Of a stretch of DNA of 64,000 nt, positions 1-8,623 are shown in pieces. The position numbers and the translations under genes are program-made. Below the pieces are notes generated by a model that worked only from the letters and a program-made list of their open reading frames with translations, was not told the DNA's origin and searched no databases. Location: NCBI RefSeq assembly GCF_039962115.1, contig NZ_JAMPKJ010000022.1, positions 24,956 to 88,955 of the forward strand. Reading direction: 5' to 3'. This DNA comes from Funiculus sociatus GB2-C1. Its GTDB lineage: Bacteria > Cyanobacteriota > Cyanobacteriia > Cyanobacteriales > FACHB-T130. Each line of letters starts with the position of its first letter. Within the stretch, counting starts at the first letter, position 1.

Positions 1-2082
1 TAATTTAGGTAATTGATCTCTAAGTTGTTGCAACGAGTTCTTTAATTCTGGTTCGCGGCTGCGGGCGCGGTCAAGGACGCGGTCGAGGGCGCGGTCGAGG
101 ACGTGGTCGAGGTCGCGCTCGAAGGCGGGGTCGAGGGCAAGGACGCGGTCGCGGGCGTGGGCGAGGTCGCGGGCGAGGGCGTGGGCGAGGGCGAGGTCGA
201 GGGCGCGGGTGAGGTCGAGGTCGTGGTCGTGGTCGAGGGCGTGGGCGAGGGCGAGGTCGAGGGCGCGGGTGAGGTCGAGGTCGTGGTCGCAGGTGAGGGC
301 GGGGTCGAGGGCAGAGTAAAAAGCGCGGACTGCTGCTGACTTATAGTTATATGAAATTTGGACTGACAGAGATTTCTTACTTACCCACATTAGGAACTGC
401 TGCAACTTCTCATCACCAGCTACAATTTCATCAACTTGATGTTTCATTAACTGTAGTAAACGATCTGCTTTTGGCGACATCCCAACTGCTAAAAAGAAAA
501 CTTCTCGCCAGTGTTCTTCGGTAATGTGATTAACCAAACGTTGCAACGCCTCCTCTGATGACTGTTTTACAACAACAATTTCTCTAGCAGTGAAATACTC
601 GTGAAATGTTAGATGGGAAAACGAGTAAATCCCTTTAGCGCGTTCCACTACTAGACCATGATGATGCTCAATTGAGCGCAAAACTTCCTCACTGTCCAGT
701 TGTAATGCTTCCTCATCAGTATTAGCACTAGGTAAATTACGGATGTAATCTGTGATGTATTGCTCGGCTGTTTTTTGCTTAAAGAAATAGTCACCTTGCT
801 CAAACGTAGTCAGGGCGATTTTACTGAGTAAATTTTCCTTACCCTGAATTGATAGCTTTTTGTAAACTTGAGCGCGTTGAATCCCGCGCTTGGCATCCCA
901 TTTTTTCAGTAGCGCATCCAGTCCTTCTTTGTATAGTTCAGAACGATTCGCCGGGAAATCCCCTGACTCTTCAAACGCCAAACATAGGAGCGTCAGCAGT
1001 AGCGGACTTGTGGCGAGTTCGTTGATCCGTTCATTGTCTGTGAGGCATTCGATAAAAGTTTCTGGTTTAACAGCTTTACCCTTAAACCAGTTGGTTGCAA
1101 AGGTGGCAATTTGTTCACTATCAAAATCAGCAACTTCTACCTCTGTAAATTTCTCGAAGGTATATTCTCTCGCTGCAATTCGGCAGGTCATCACAAAATG
1201 ATTGTCACGAAACTGGTCAGAAAACTCACGAATCTCTTTTAAGACACGCTTATTATCGTCCTCTCTAACTTCATCCAAACCATCGAGTAAAATCAATCCT
1301 CTGCCGCATTCGATTACATCTTGTAGAGACACGATAACCCTTGCCTCTCCAACCCCGCAGCCCGCGAATTGCTGATTGATGTATTCCAATAAACTTGGTT
1401 TATTAGCGGTTTCAGCAAAGTCTTTGAGGGTGACAAAAATCGGCACGCGATCAGTCTGAAACTTATCCTGATTGCACTGAACTGCTAAATACTTCAAAAA
1501 TGTGGTTTTACCAGCCCCAGGCTTCCCCAAAATCATCAACTTGGGATATTTATTGACCGCATCCAGTCCGGGGATTCGTTTTTCAGTAATTCTGCCCAGT
1601 CCAAAGCGATCAAACTTCTCAAAGTTGCACTCTTGCAGTAATTCAGAAATATCTTTGCGCGTGCGTCCAGTAATTTTCTCTAGAATGTTGACGTTGGTGT
1701 AGATATCATTCAACCCAATGGGGTGAGTCATATCTAGCACCCGCATTGTGCCGCAGTCTTCTTGAATGCTGGGTTTTATCTTGCCCCGTACCTCTTGCAC
1801 TAGAGCATCAATATCAATGCTGTTTTTCTGATTCTGGTCAGATGGAACAGGTACAGCGTCTTTAGGTAAATCAGCAATCTCCTGCCAATCCAAACGTAAC
1901 TTTTCACAAAGACCAACAAATATCTCGCTTTTAACTGCTTTACCTGTAAAGAATTTTGTGATCGGTTGACGACTGATACAAACTACACCGATTAAATCAG
2001 TCTGTTTCCATCTGTTGGCGATTAGAGCTTGTTTTGCCAACTGGATACCTTTTGGAGACGCCTGGAGCGATCGCGCTGTCAT
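1..2082 (-). CDS. NACHT-domain NTPase with N-terminal HTH-like domain (3' end outside window)
   Basis: The reading frame runs from an ATG at 2082 to the window edge without a stop (694 codons), so the C-terminus is missing. Residues about 1-75 resemble the HTH-like region at the front of many cyanobacterial NACHT proteins (SRQPITKFFTGK). The NACHT core follows: Walker A GKPGAGKTT near residue 186 and Walker B LILLDGLDEV near 262, then a helical region with SPLLLTLLCL. From about residue 588 the protein becomes a low-complexity Ala-Leu-Asp-His-Arg repeat. Family knowledge: NACHT NTPases are STAND signalling ATPases, and several bacterial ones give phage defence. A defence role here is inference, mildly supported by the neighbouring toxin-antitoxin pair. 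The effector or sensor C-terminus cannot be seen. Confidence 0.88.
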   Translation of the reverse strand, partial: MTARSLQASPKGIQLAKQALIANRWKQTDLIGVVCISRQPITKFFTGKAVKSEIFVGLCEKLRLDWQEIADLPKDAVPVPSDQNQKNSIDIDALVQEVRGKIKPSIQEDCGTMRVLDMTHPIGLNDIYTNVNILEKITGRTRKDISELLQECNFEKFDRFGLGRITEKRIPGLDAVNKYPKLMILGKPGAGKTTFLKYLAVQCNQDKFQTDRVPIFVTLKDFAETANKPSLLEYINQQFAGCGVGEARVIVSLQDVIECGRGLILLDGLDEVREDDNKRVLKEIREFSDQFRDNHFVMTCRIAAREYTFEKFTEVEVADFDSEQIATFATNWFKGKAVKPETFIECLTDNERINELATSPLLLTLLCLAFEESGDFPANRSELYKEGLDALLKKWDAKRGIQRAQVYKKLSIQGKENLLSKIALTTFEQGDYFFKQKTAEQYITDYIRNLPSANTDEEALQLDSEEVLRSIEHHHGLVVERAKGIYSFSHLTFHEYFTAREIVVVKQSSEEALQRLVNHITEEHWREVFFLAVGMSPKADRLLQLMKHQVDEIVAGDEKLQQFLMWVSKKSLSVQISYNYKSAAVRAFYSALDPALTCDHDLDLTRALDLALAHALDHDHDLDLTRALDLALAHALARDLAHARDRVLALDPAFERDLDHVLDRALDRVLDRARSREPELKNSLQQLRDQLPKL
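60..318. repeat. degenerate GC-rich hexamer tandem array inside the NACHT gene
   Basis: About 260 bases consist almost only of 6-bp units of the form GNCGNG/GGTCGN, for example GGTCGA, GGGCGC and GTCGTG. A longer block covering roughly 190-234 recurs at 250-294. Because the unit is a multiple of three, the array stays in frame on the minus strand and encodes alternating ALD, LAHA, HDHD and LDLTRA motifs. Base composition is far more GC-rich than the surrounding gene, consistent with local expansion by slippage. Confidence 0.85.
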
Positions 2083-2234
2083 AAATAAACTACAAACTTT
2101 CGCCTATTTTACTCGCCTCGATTGCTTGTCTGTCTTCCAAAACATACATCTCAGTCACGAAGTCAGGCATGGGGCGTTCCTTGCTCAGACAGGATTACAG
2201 CCATCTTGAAAGAATAGTGATTCCAGGTTCTTTT

Positions 2235-2438
2235 ATGAACATCGTTCTGATGCTTCTGCTGTGGGTAGCCGAAAAATTCGCGGAAAAAGCTTTGGAGAAG
2301 TTATTAGAGAAGATATTAAGCGATCGCAACTTCAAGCGTCTAACCACTGGCTTTAAACTCCAGATTTTAGTGTTGTATCTGGACTGGCTACTGCAAAAGA
2401 CTTCATTTCAGGAGCCACCCGATCGGGATGGCAAATAG
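2235..2438 (+). CDS. small hypothetical protein
   Basis: This frame encodes 67 residues from the ATG at 2235. It has a short hydrophobic start (MNIVLMLLLWVAEK), an amphipathic Ala/Glu/Lys/Leu helix, and a second hydrophobic stretch (LQILVLYLDWLL). The frame is open further upstream to an ATG at 2169, but the hydrophobic start looks more natural at 2235. No clear ribosome binding site is seen and I recognise no family. It sits between the divergent NACHT gene and the toxin-antitoxin pair, pointing the same way as the pair. It may be real, or a chance frame in an AT-moderate gap. Confidence 0.3.
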   Translation: MNIVLMLLLWVAEKFAEKALEKLLEKILSDRNFKRLTTGFKLQILVLYLDWLLQKTSFQEPPDRDGK

Positions 2439-2622
2439 ACGAAGACCGCTAAACCACCCGGAAGTCAAGTTCCGGGCTAATAGCTTAAGTCCATTAAAAT
2501 GGACTCAAACCTTTGAACAGTCCTCAGTGCTAGATTTCAGTTTGCAAAATAACGATGTGGTGCGATCGCGCAACGTAGCCTTAAAAGAGCGATCGCATTC
2601 CCCTAACCCACAAGTAAATCCG

Positions 2623-2907
2623 ATGACAAAAACAGAAATATTGGCAGCACTCAAGCAGATGACAACCGAAGAGCGCTTAGAAATCATCGAAGCTGCTTCG
2701 CGGATGATGCGGGAAGAAATAGAAGACAAGGGGCGGATAATAGCTGAGAAGAAAAAGCGACTCAGAGCAGCTGCTGAGGCTGCAATCCCAGATTATCTGC
2801 CTGGAGGTGCGCTACACGATCTATGGTCGCCTGACAGTGAACCTTATTATGACTCTGAGGAAGAATTACTTGAAGCTCTTAACGCTGAGGTAAAAACTAA
2901 TGCGTAG
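2623..2907 (+). CDS. antitoxin of a MazF/PemK-type toxin-antitoxin pair
   Basis: I start this 94-residue protein at the ATG at 2623. The frame is open back to 2428, but residues before 2623 are encoded by HIP1-rich sequence with no protein-like character. The N-terminus (TKTEILAALKQMTTEERLEII) is the pattern common in cyanobacterial antitoxins paired with PemK-like toxins. The C-terminal half is acidic (SPDSEPYYDSEEELLEA), as expected for a segment that wraps a basic toxin. The last 8 bases overlap the toxin start, indicating translational coupling. Such antitoxins usually repress their own operon with the toxin, but no operator could be picked out. Confidence 0.75.
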   Translation: MTKTEILAALKQMTTEERLEIIEAASRMMREEIEDKGRIIAEKKKRLRAAAEAAIPDYLPGGALHDLWSPDSEPYYDSEEELLEALNAEVKTNA

Positions 2908-3241
2908 AGGCGAAGTCTGGCTAGTCAGTTTCAATCCTATAATTGGCGATGAAATCGGGAAAATTCGTCCAGCAGTGATAGTGAGTAAAGATTCTGTTGG
3001 ATTTTTGCTACTCAAAGTTATTGTTCCAATTAGCAAATGGCAGGAGCGATATGCAGATCGAGACTGGATGGTGCGGCTGGAACCTAATGCAGAAAATGGT
3101 TTGAGTAAACTTTCAGTAGCAGATACTTTTCAAGTGCGATCATTGTCACAACTTAGGCTAATTCGACAATTGGGCAATCTTTCTGACGAAGCCATCCAAG
3201 AAATTACCGCAGCCTTAGCCATTGTCCTCAGCATATTATGA
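2900..3241 (+). CDS. MazF/PemK-family endoribonuclease toxin
   Basis: This is a 113-residue protein, the usual size for the family. It opens with RRGEVWLVSFNP and contains IRPAVIVSKD, the conserved N-terminal beta strands of the MazF/PemK fold, followed by KVIVPISKW and, later, LSVADTFQVRSLSQLRL. Family members cut mRNA in a sequence-specific way when freed from the antitoxin. The start overlaps the antitoxin stop by 8 bases. The pair adjoins a NACHT NTPase, and toxin-antitoxin modules often lie with other defence genes. No truncation or missing segment is visible, so it is probably active. Confidence 0.88.
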   Translation: MRRGEVWLVSFNPIIGDEIGKIRPAVIVSKDSVGFLLLKVIVPISKWQERYADRDWMVRLEPNAENGLSKLSVADTFQVRSLSQLRLIRQLGNLSDEAIQEITAALAIVLSIL

Positions 3242-3426
3242 TAATTTTGCCTTCCTAAAGTTCGCCTGCGCGAACTTCGTTTTTATAGCCCTTGAATTCT
3301 ATTTGGCAAATATTTTTAGAGCAAATTGGCAAATTTATCGCAAAAATCCTATTTTCAACCGTTAAACTAGGCAATAGTGCAGATGTACTGCTATTTCTAA
3401 ATAAGAGGTACGGCGCTTTACCCTGA

Positions 3427-6400
3427 ATGATCCCACTGCAACTGGTTCTCAAAAACTTCCTCAGCTACCGCGAGGCAAATTTAGATTTTAGCGGCTTGCA
3501 TACAGCCTGCATCTGTGGTTCTAATGGTGCGGGTAAATCTTCCCTTTTAGAGGCTATCACCTGGGCAATTTGGGGAGAATGTCGTGCAGCTACAGAAGAT
3601 GATGCTATCAATGCTGGTGCTAAAGAAGTTCGCGTTGATTTCACTTTCCAATGCAATCAGCAAACTTATCGGGTGATTCGGACTCGTCAGCGGGGACAGG
3701 GTGGATCTCTAGAATTTCAGGTACAGAGTTCCAACGATTTTCGCTCTTTGACTGGGCGAGGAATGCGGGCGACGCAACAGATGATAATACATCACCTAAA
3801 GTTGGATTACGAGACTTTCGTGAATTCCGCTTATCTGCGTCAAGGTAAAGCGGACGAGTTTATGCTCAAGCGTCCGAATGAGCGGAAACAAATTCTCGCT
3901 GATTTGCTGAAGCTGTCTCAGTATGAAGAATTAGCAGAACAGGCGAAGGATGCGTCTAAACAGTATAAAGCGCAGGCGGAACAGTTAGAGCAGAGTTTGC
4001 TATCGATAGAGCAAAAACTGCAACAACGGGATGCGATCGCTCTCCAACTCTCCTCCGTGGAAACTCAGTTGAGCGAGTTGCAACAAGCCCAAACTATTGA
4101 TAATGGTAAAGTCCAAGGTTTGCTTGCCCAGCAGCATCAGCGGCAAACTTTTGAACAACAACTGAGTTTTATCAAGCAGCAGTATCAAAATCTTAACCAA
4201 GATTGCGATCGCTATCGGCAAGAAATCGCCGCAACTCAACAGCAACAACGGCAATTAGAAAATTTACTCCAAAAAGAAGACGAAATCTTAGCTGGTTACG
4301 CCAATTTTCAAGGCTTGCAACTTCAGGAAGAAACTCTCACTTCTAAATCTCAAGCTTACCAAGATGCCCAACAACAACTCGGTAAACTACAGCAAAAGCT
4401 AAGCGAACAAATTAACGAGCTTAATTTACAACTCAGACAAGAGCAAGGACAACTTGACGCTTTGCGGCAATCTAGAGCAGATATACAACAAATCTTGAGC
4501 CGCACCGAAGAAGTAGAAGCGGGGTTGCAAAAATTACAGCAAGCGCGAGCTTATTTAACTCATCTCGATCAGCTACAGGTGCAAGTGGCTCCCCTGGTGC
4601 AACGTCGCACACAGGTGCAAACTGAACTAGATCGCGTCCACGCTCGATTATCTGCCAGATTAGAAGAACTCCGCAAGTCAGTTCGCGATCTGCAAAAACA
4701 GCAACAACGTCAACCCAAACTGCAAGAAACATTACAGCAGGTTGAAGGACAAATTCAGCAACTCGACAAAAAGCGAGTTTATCAGGAACGAGTCCAAGAA
4801 AAAGAATTGCATCAGCGTAGTTTCCGCGATCGCTTGCAAGCAAATCAGCGGGAATGGGAAAATAAACTCACAGAATTAGCCCAAAAGCTGCAATTGATCC
4901 AGAATCCTAATTCTAGTTGTCCGCTGTGCGATCGCGCACTGGATGAACATCACTGGCAATTGGTAGTGCAAAAAACCCAAAGTCAGGAACAAGCGGTTCA
5001 AGATCAAATTTGGGATGTAGACGGGCAAATAGCTTTATGCGAGTATCAGTTACAAACCCTTACTCGTGAGTTAAAGGAAATATCCCAAGAACTTGCCAAC
5101 TACGATGCTTTGCGGGAACAACGCGGACAACTGGCAGCAGAACACTCAGCTATGGCTGAAATCCAGACTCGTCTGCAACAGATTTTAGTAGAAAAAGAGC
5201 AAATTGAGCGATCGCTTTCTTCTAACGACTATGCTCCCGATAAACAAGAAGAACTGCACCGCCTTGACCAACAATTGCAACAACTTAAATATAATGAGCA
5301 AGATCATGCCTTAGCTAGAGGTGAGGTAGATCGTTGGCGTTGGGCAGAAATTAAACAAGCAGAAATCAAACAAGCACAGCGGCGACAAGCCCAAATAGAC
5401 GCACAACAACCAGAATCATTAGCGAAGATTGCTCATCTGCGATCGCAAATTCAGCAGCTACAAGTTAATTCCGATTTATCTCGACAGATAGAAGCTCTGA
5501 ATCAGCAGATGGCGGAAATTGGTTATGAGCGATCGCAGCATGACACCCTGAGAAAAGCGTTGCGTCAGGCGCAGGCGTGGCAATTCCGCTATCAAGAACT
5601 CCAACAATCACAGCAGCAATATCCTCTGGTGAGACAGCGATCGCAAGATTTAGCGCAGTCTTTGGAAATGCGATCGCAAGACTTGCAACAAATGACCTCT
5701 CAAATGGATGCTATTGTTCAACAATTGCAACAAACCCCAGATACTAAAGGCGAACTTCGAGATTTAGAACAGCAGATACACCAGCGGCAACTGTTACAAA
5801 ATGACCATCAACGACAGTTAGGAAGCTTACAACAACAGCAACAACATCTCGAACAACTCAGCACTCAACACGCAGAACTCAAAAATCAGCACGTAACCAC
5901 CCAACGGCAATATCGAGTTTATCAAGAATTAGCACAAGCTTTTGGTAAAAACGGCATCCAAACTTTGATGATTGAAAACGTGTTGCCACAGTTAGAAGCT
6001 GAGACAAATTCTTTACTTTCTCGGCTTAGCGGTAATCAATTGCACGTCCAATTTGTAACTCAAAAAGCCGGACGTAGTGGACGCTCATCCGCTAAAAAAG
6101 CTGCAAAATTAATTGACACCTTAGATATTTTAATTGCTGATGCTCGTGGCACCCGTCCTTATGAAACTTACTCTGGGGGTGAGGCATTTCGGATTAACTT
6201 TGCAATTCGTCTGGCGTTAGCAAAGATGTTAGCGCAACGTGCGGGAACGGCTTTGCAAATGCTGATTGTCGATGAGGGATTTGGTACCCAAGACGCCGAA
6301 GGATGCGATCGCTTAATTGCGGCGATAAACGCAATCTCTCCTGACTTCGCCTGCATTCTCACCGTCACCCATATGCCACAATTCAAAGAAGCCTTCCAAA

Positions 6401-6456
6401 CCCGCATCGAAGTCTATAAAACCCAGAATGGCTCTCAGTTGAGCCTGATGATGTAA
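3427..6456 (+). CDS. sbcC: SbcC/Rad50-family exonuclease ATPase subunit
   Basis: This 1009-residue protein has the full SMC-like architecture. The N-terminal ATPase half has Walker A GSNGAGKSSLL near residue 36. Long Gln/Leu-rich coiled coils follow, broken by a zinc hook CPLC near 498-501. The C-terminal half has the ABC signature YSGGEAFRINFA near 914 and Walker B MLIVDEGFG near 947. SbcC with the nuclease SbcD processes DNA hairpins and double-strand ends. No sbcD lies beside it in this window. Given how many perfect palindromes this chromosome carries, such an enzyme is a meaningful neighbour, but that link is inference. The start ATG follows a short AT-rich gap after the toxin. Confidence 0.95.
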   Translation: MIPLQLVLKNFLSYREANLDFSGLHTACICGSNGAGKSSLLEAITWAIWGECRAATEDDAINAGAKEVRVDFTFQCNQQTYRVIRTRQRGQGGSLEFQVQSSNDFRSLTGRGMRATQQMIIHHLKLDYETFVNSAYLRQGKADEFMLKRPNERKQILADLLKLSQYEELAEQAKDASKQYKAQAEQLEQSLLSIEQKLQQRDAIALQLSSVETQLSELQQAQTIDNGKVQGLLAQQHQRQTFEQQLSFIKQQYQNLNQDCDRYRQEIAATQQQQRQLENLLQKEDEILAGYANFQGLQLQEETLTSKSQAYQDAQQQLGKLQQKLSEQINELNLQLRQEQGQLDALRQSRADIQQILSRTEEVEAGLQKLQQARAYLTHLDQLQVQVAPLVQRRTQVQTELDRVHARLSARLEELRKSVRDLQKQQQRQPKLQETLQQVEGQIQQLDKKRVYQERVQEKELHQRSFRDRLQANQREWENKLTELAQKLQLIQNPNSSCPLCDRALDEHHWQLVVQKTQSQEQAVQDQIWDVDGQIALCEYQLQTLTRELKEISQELANYDALREQRGQLAAEHSAMAEIQTRLQQILVEKEQIERSLSSNDYAPDKQEELHRLDQQLQQLKYNEQDHALARGEVDRWRWAEIKQAEIKQAQRRQAQIDAQQPESLAKIAHLRSQIQQLQVNSDLSRQIEALNQQMAEIGYERSQHDTLRKALRQAQAWQFRYQELQQSQQQYPLVRQRSQDLAQSLEMRSQDLQQMTSQMDAIVQQLQQTPDTKGELRDLEQQIHQRQLLQNDHQRQLGSLQQQQQHLEQLSTQHAELKNQHVTTQRQYRVYQELAQAFGKNGIQTLMIENVLPQLEAETNSLLSRLSGNQLHVQFVTQKAGRSGRSSAKKAAKLIDTLDILIADARGTRPYETYSGGEAFRINFAIRLALAKMLAQRAGTALQMLIVDEGFGTQDAEGCDRLIAAINAISPDFACILTVTHMPQFKEAFQTRIEVYKTQNGSQLSLMM

Positions 6457-6661
6457 AACCTAACCCCAGGTTTCCGACAGGAATCAACCTTGCCCCACCC
6501 GAACTATACTATTCGGTATTCTCACCCTAATTCCCTCACTCAGACGATGCCCTTCAGCATGGGAATCGCTACGATCAAAGTAACAGAAAGAAAGTGAACA
6601 ACACAACATCTTCCTCCAGGCTGAATTGTCAGCCATTCTTATCACTCCTGCGAGAGGTTTT

Positions 6662-7384
6662 ATGATTCGATTTCTCGTTAGCGTGCTAGTGTTTGTTATC
6701 GACACGCTTTATCGCGATCGCCCTTATCAACGCTTCTACGTATTAGAAACAGTGGCTCGCGTCCCCTACTTTTCCTTTTTGTCAGTCTTGCACCTTTACG
6801 AAAGTATGGGATGGTGGAGAAAAGCTGACTGGCTGAAAGTTCACTTTGCCGAATCTTGGAACGAACTGCACCACCTGCTGATTATGGAATCCTTAGGCGG
6901 GAACCAACATTGGAGCGATCGCGCTCTCGCCCGAACTACAGCCCTAATTTACTACTGGGTAGTTGTAGCACTTTACATCGTTTCGCCCCGCACCGCCTAC
7001 AACTTCATGGAAATGGTGGAAGAACACGCCTACCATACCTACGCGACGTTCTTGCAAGAGCATGAAGCTGAACTAAAGGCGCAACCTGCACCGCAAGTAG
7101 CAATTCACTACTACCGCGACGGCGATCTCTACCTATTTGATGAGTTTCAAACTGGTGTAGTACCTGAATCTCGACGGCCTGTAGTTGACAACCTTTATGA
7201 TGTTTTTGTCAACATTCGGGATGACGAAGACCAACACGTCAAAACCATGATCGCGTGTCAAAAAACCGACGCTCAAAATACTTTCCAGAGTCCCCATTCC
7301 CTACCTTACACCGAACAGAAGGTTCTCCTGCCTCAACTATCAGGTGCCGAGGTTGAGTATCAGTTAGCCACTGCTAAAAGTTAA
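6662..7384 (+). CDS. plastoquinol terminal oxidase (PTOX/alternative oxidase family)
   Basis: I choose the ATG at 6662 because a GAGAGG ribosome binding site sits 4 bases before it; a TTG at 6626 is also in frame. The 240-residue product carries the di-iron ligand motifs of the alternative oxidase family: Glu in VLETVARV, ELHHLLIME, EEHAYHTY and DDEDQH. The ELHHLLIMESLGGN form matches plastid terminal oxidase and its cyanobacterial relatives more than mitochondrial AOX. The enzyme oxidises plastoquinol and reduces oxygen to water at the membrane surface, relieving an over-reduced electron chain. It stands alone between SbcC and a small membrane protein gene. Its presence is patchy among cyanobacteria. 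Confidence 0.93.
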   Translation: MIRFLVSVLVFVIDTLYRDRPYQRFYVLETVARVPYFSFLSVLHLYESMGWWRKADWLKVHFAESWNELHHLLIMESLGGNQHWSDRALARTTALIYYWVVVALYIVSPRTAYNFMEMVEEHAYHTYATFLQEHEAELKAQPAPQVAIHYYRDGDLYLFDEFQTGVVPESRRPVVDNLYDVFVNIRDDEDQHVKTMIACQKTDAQNTFQSPHSLPYTEQKVLLPQLSGAEVEYQLATAKS

Positions 7385-7449
7385 CTGATTCTCCAGCATT
7401 CATCTCCTTCTCCGTTTGCACTGAGAAGGGGATGAGAGGCTAAAAAATA

Positions 7450-7611
7450 TTATTCCCCAAAGCACCAGACGAATAACACCACCAAAGTTGTAAGAATCAA
7501 CCAGTTAGGTATAGATACCAAATGCACGATACTCAAAGGCCACAAAACTAGAATTTGCGAAAATATCCAGCTGGCGGTTAACATTAGCACAGTCAAGATA
7601 ACCAGTGGCAT
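7450..7611 (-). CDS. small hydrophobic membrane protein (53 aa)
   Basis: On the minus strand an ATG at 7611 opens a 53-residue frame ending at TAA (7452-7450). An AGGAGAG ribosome binding site lies 5 bases upstream of the ATG, which is the main reason to believe it. The protein is almost entirely hydrophobic, with two likely membrane helices (ILTVLMLTASWIFSQILVLW and LILTTLVVLFVWCF) joined by a short loop containing SIPNW. It is convergent with the terminal oxidase gene. I do not recognise a named family; function unknown. Confidence 0.6.
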   Translation of the reverse strand: MPLVILTVLMLTASWIFSQILVLWPLSIVHLVSIPNWLILTTLVVLFVWCFGE

Positions 7612-7833
7612 AAAACTCTCCTAAACTAAAGCGATATAAAAATTACTTTCTCTTTCTGGTTCACTGAGCATTTTTTCGACGAAACACTTTGTAAATGTGG
7701 CAGACAAATAGGTGTCACTTGTGCTAAGCACAAATTGCATAAACTTGATTAAAACGGTAAGTAGTCTTATCTGTACTCGTACTCACCTGCGGGTAGAAAA
7801 TTAAATCCGTGGTTGAAAAGGAGGGTACCTGCA

Positions 7834-8301
7834 ATGCAGCGATTCAGAGTTATTGGTAGTTTAGCTTTAATCTCAGCCTTAAGCGCTACAGCCGTTTTAG
7901 CGAAAGAAGCAAATTTTGATAATTTAATTATGTCAGCCGAGCGGAGAAATGCCAGAAGGGTTGCCACAGGTTACACTGGCGGCTCTTTTTCCCTGACATC
8001 AATTGCAAATCGCGATCGCTCTGGAAACCCTTGTATCGGTTATGGTTCGCCAAATCCCGATCATATTTTAGTCTTGCAGAAAGATTATCCCCGCCTAAAA
8101 ATACAAGTAGACAGCGGAGGACAAGACACAACTCTACTAATCAGAGGACAATCCAACGTTATTCGCTGTGGCGACGATACTGGCTCCCGTAAGGATGCCA
8201 GCGTCGAAGATACAGGTTGGAAAGCTGGTAGATATCGCATTTGGGTGGGTTCTATAGACGCTGGGAAACGGCGAAATTACACCATTTCCGTACAAGAATA
8301 A
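7834..8301 (+). CDS. secreted hypothetical protein
   Basis: An AAGGAGG ribosome binding site 11 bases upstream supports the ATG at 7834 over the earlier in-frame ATG at 7813. The 155-residue product starts with a classic signal peptide (MQRFRV, hydrophobic core, cleavage likely after AVLA). The mature part contains TGGSFSLTSIANRD, a Cys near CIGYGSPNPDH, a second Cys in VIRCGDD, and ends in GRYRIWVGSID. The two cysteines could form a disulphide in the periplasm. The Asp-rich, beta-strand-like pattern resembles pre-peptidase-type domains, but I cannot place it firmly. Function unknown. Confidence 0.75.
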   Translation: MQRFRVIGSLALISALSATAVLAKEANFDNLIMSAERRNARRVATGYTGGSFSLTSIANRDRSGNPCIGYGSPNPDHILVLQKDYPRLKIQVDSGGQDTTLLIRGQSNVIRCGDDTGSRKDASVEDTGWKAGRYRIWVGSIDAGKRRNYTISVQE

Positions 8302-8440
8302 GTCTTCCTCCTTCCCAGTTTCCGACTGAAACGCAACTCTTAAAGGTGCCTCCCACAAGCCTCGCGAAAGCTGAGAATACGTGAGCCTCACAGTAGCGCC
8401 ATTTCCAGACGGGGGACTGAGAACAAGAAAAGCCCCTTTT

Positions 8441-8596
8441 TTAAGCCGCGTACACACAAGTCAGCAGACCTCTCCCCAAACCCCTCTCCAACACCCAAAG
8501 GAACTTTCAAAATGGCTCCCTCCGGCTCCCCTTCCCTGGCAGGGAAGGGGCTGGGGGTTAGGTCTGCCACTTGTGTGTACGCCGTAGCTTTTTAAG
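8441..8596. repeat. inverted-repeat element (MITE-like) between genes
   Basis: The left arm (8441-8471) contains CGTACACACAAGT followed by CAGCAGACCT. The right arm (8560-8596) contains AGGTCTGCCACTTGTGTGTACG, the reverse complement with few mismatches. About 88 bases lie between the arms, including a smaller GGCAGGGAAGGGGC/CCTCTCC-rich segment. No protein is encoded. The shape is that of a non-autonomous inserted element or a long hairpin. It occupies most of the gap between the secreted protein and the ABC exporter. Confidence 0.7.
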
Positions 8597-8623
8597 AGGG
8601 GGTTCGAGAAATCTCCTTATACC

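Noticed and set aside
103..339. Plus-strand 78-residue Val/Glu/Gly-rich frame
   Set aside because: It is the antisense of the hexamer array in the NACHT gene; such arrays are open in several frames.
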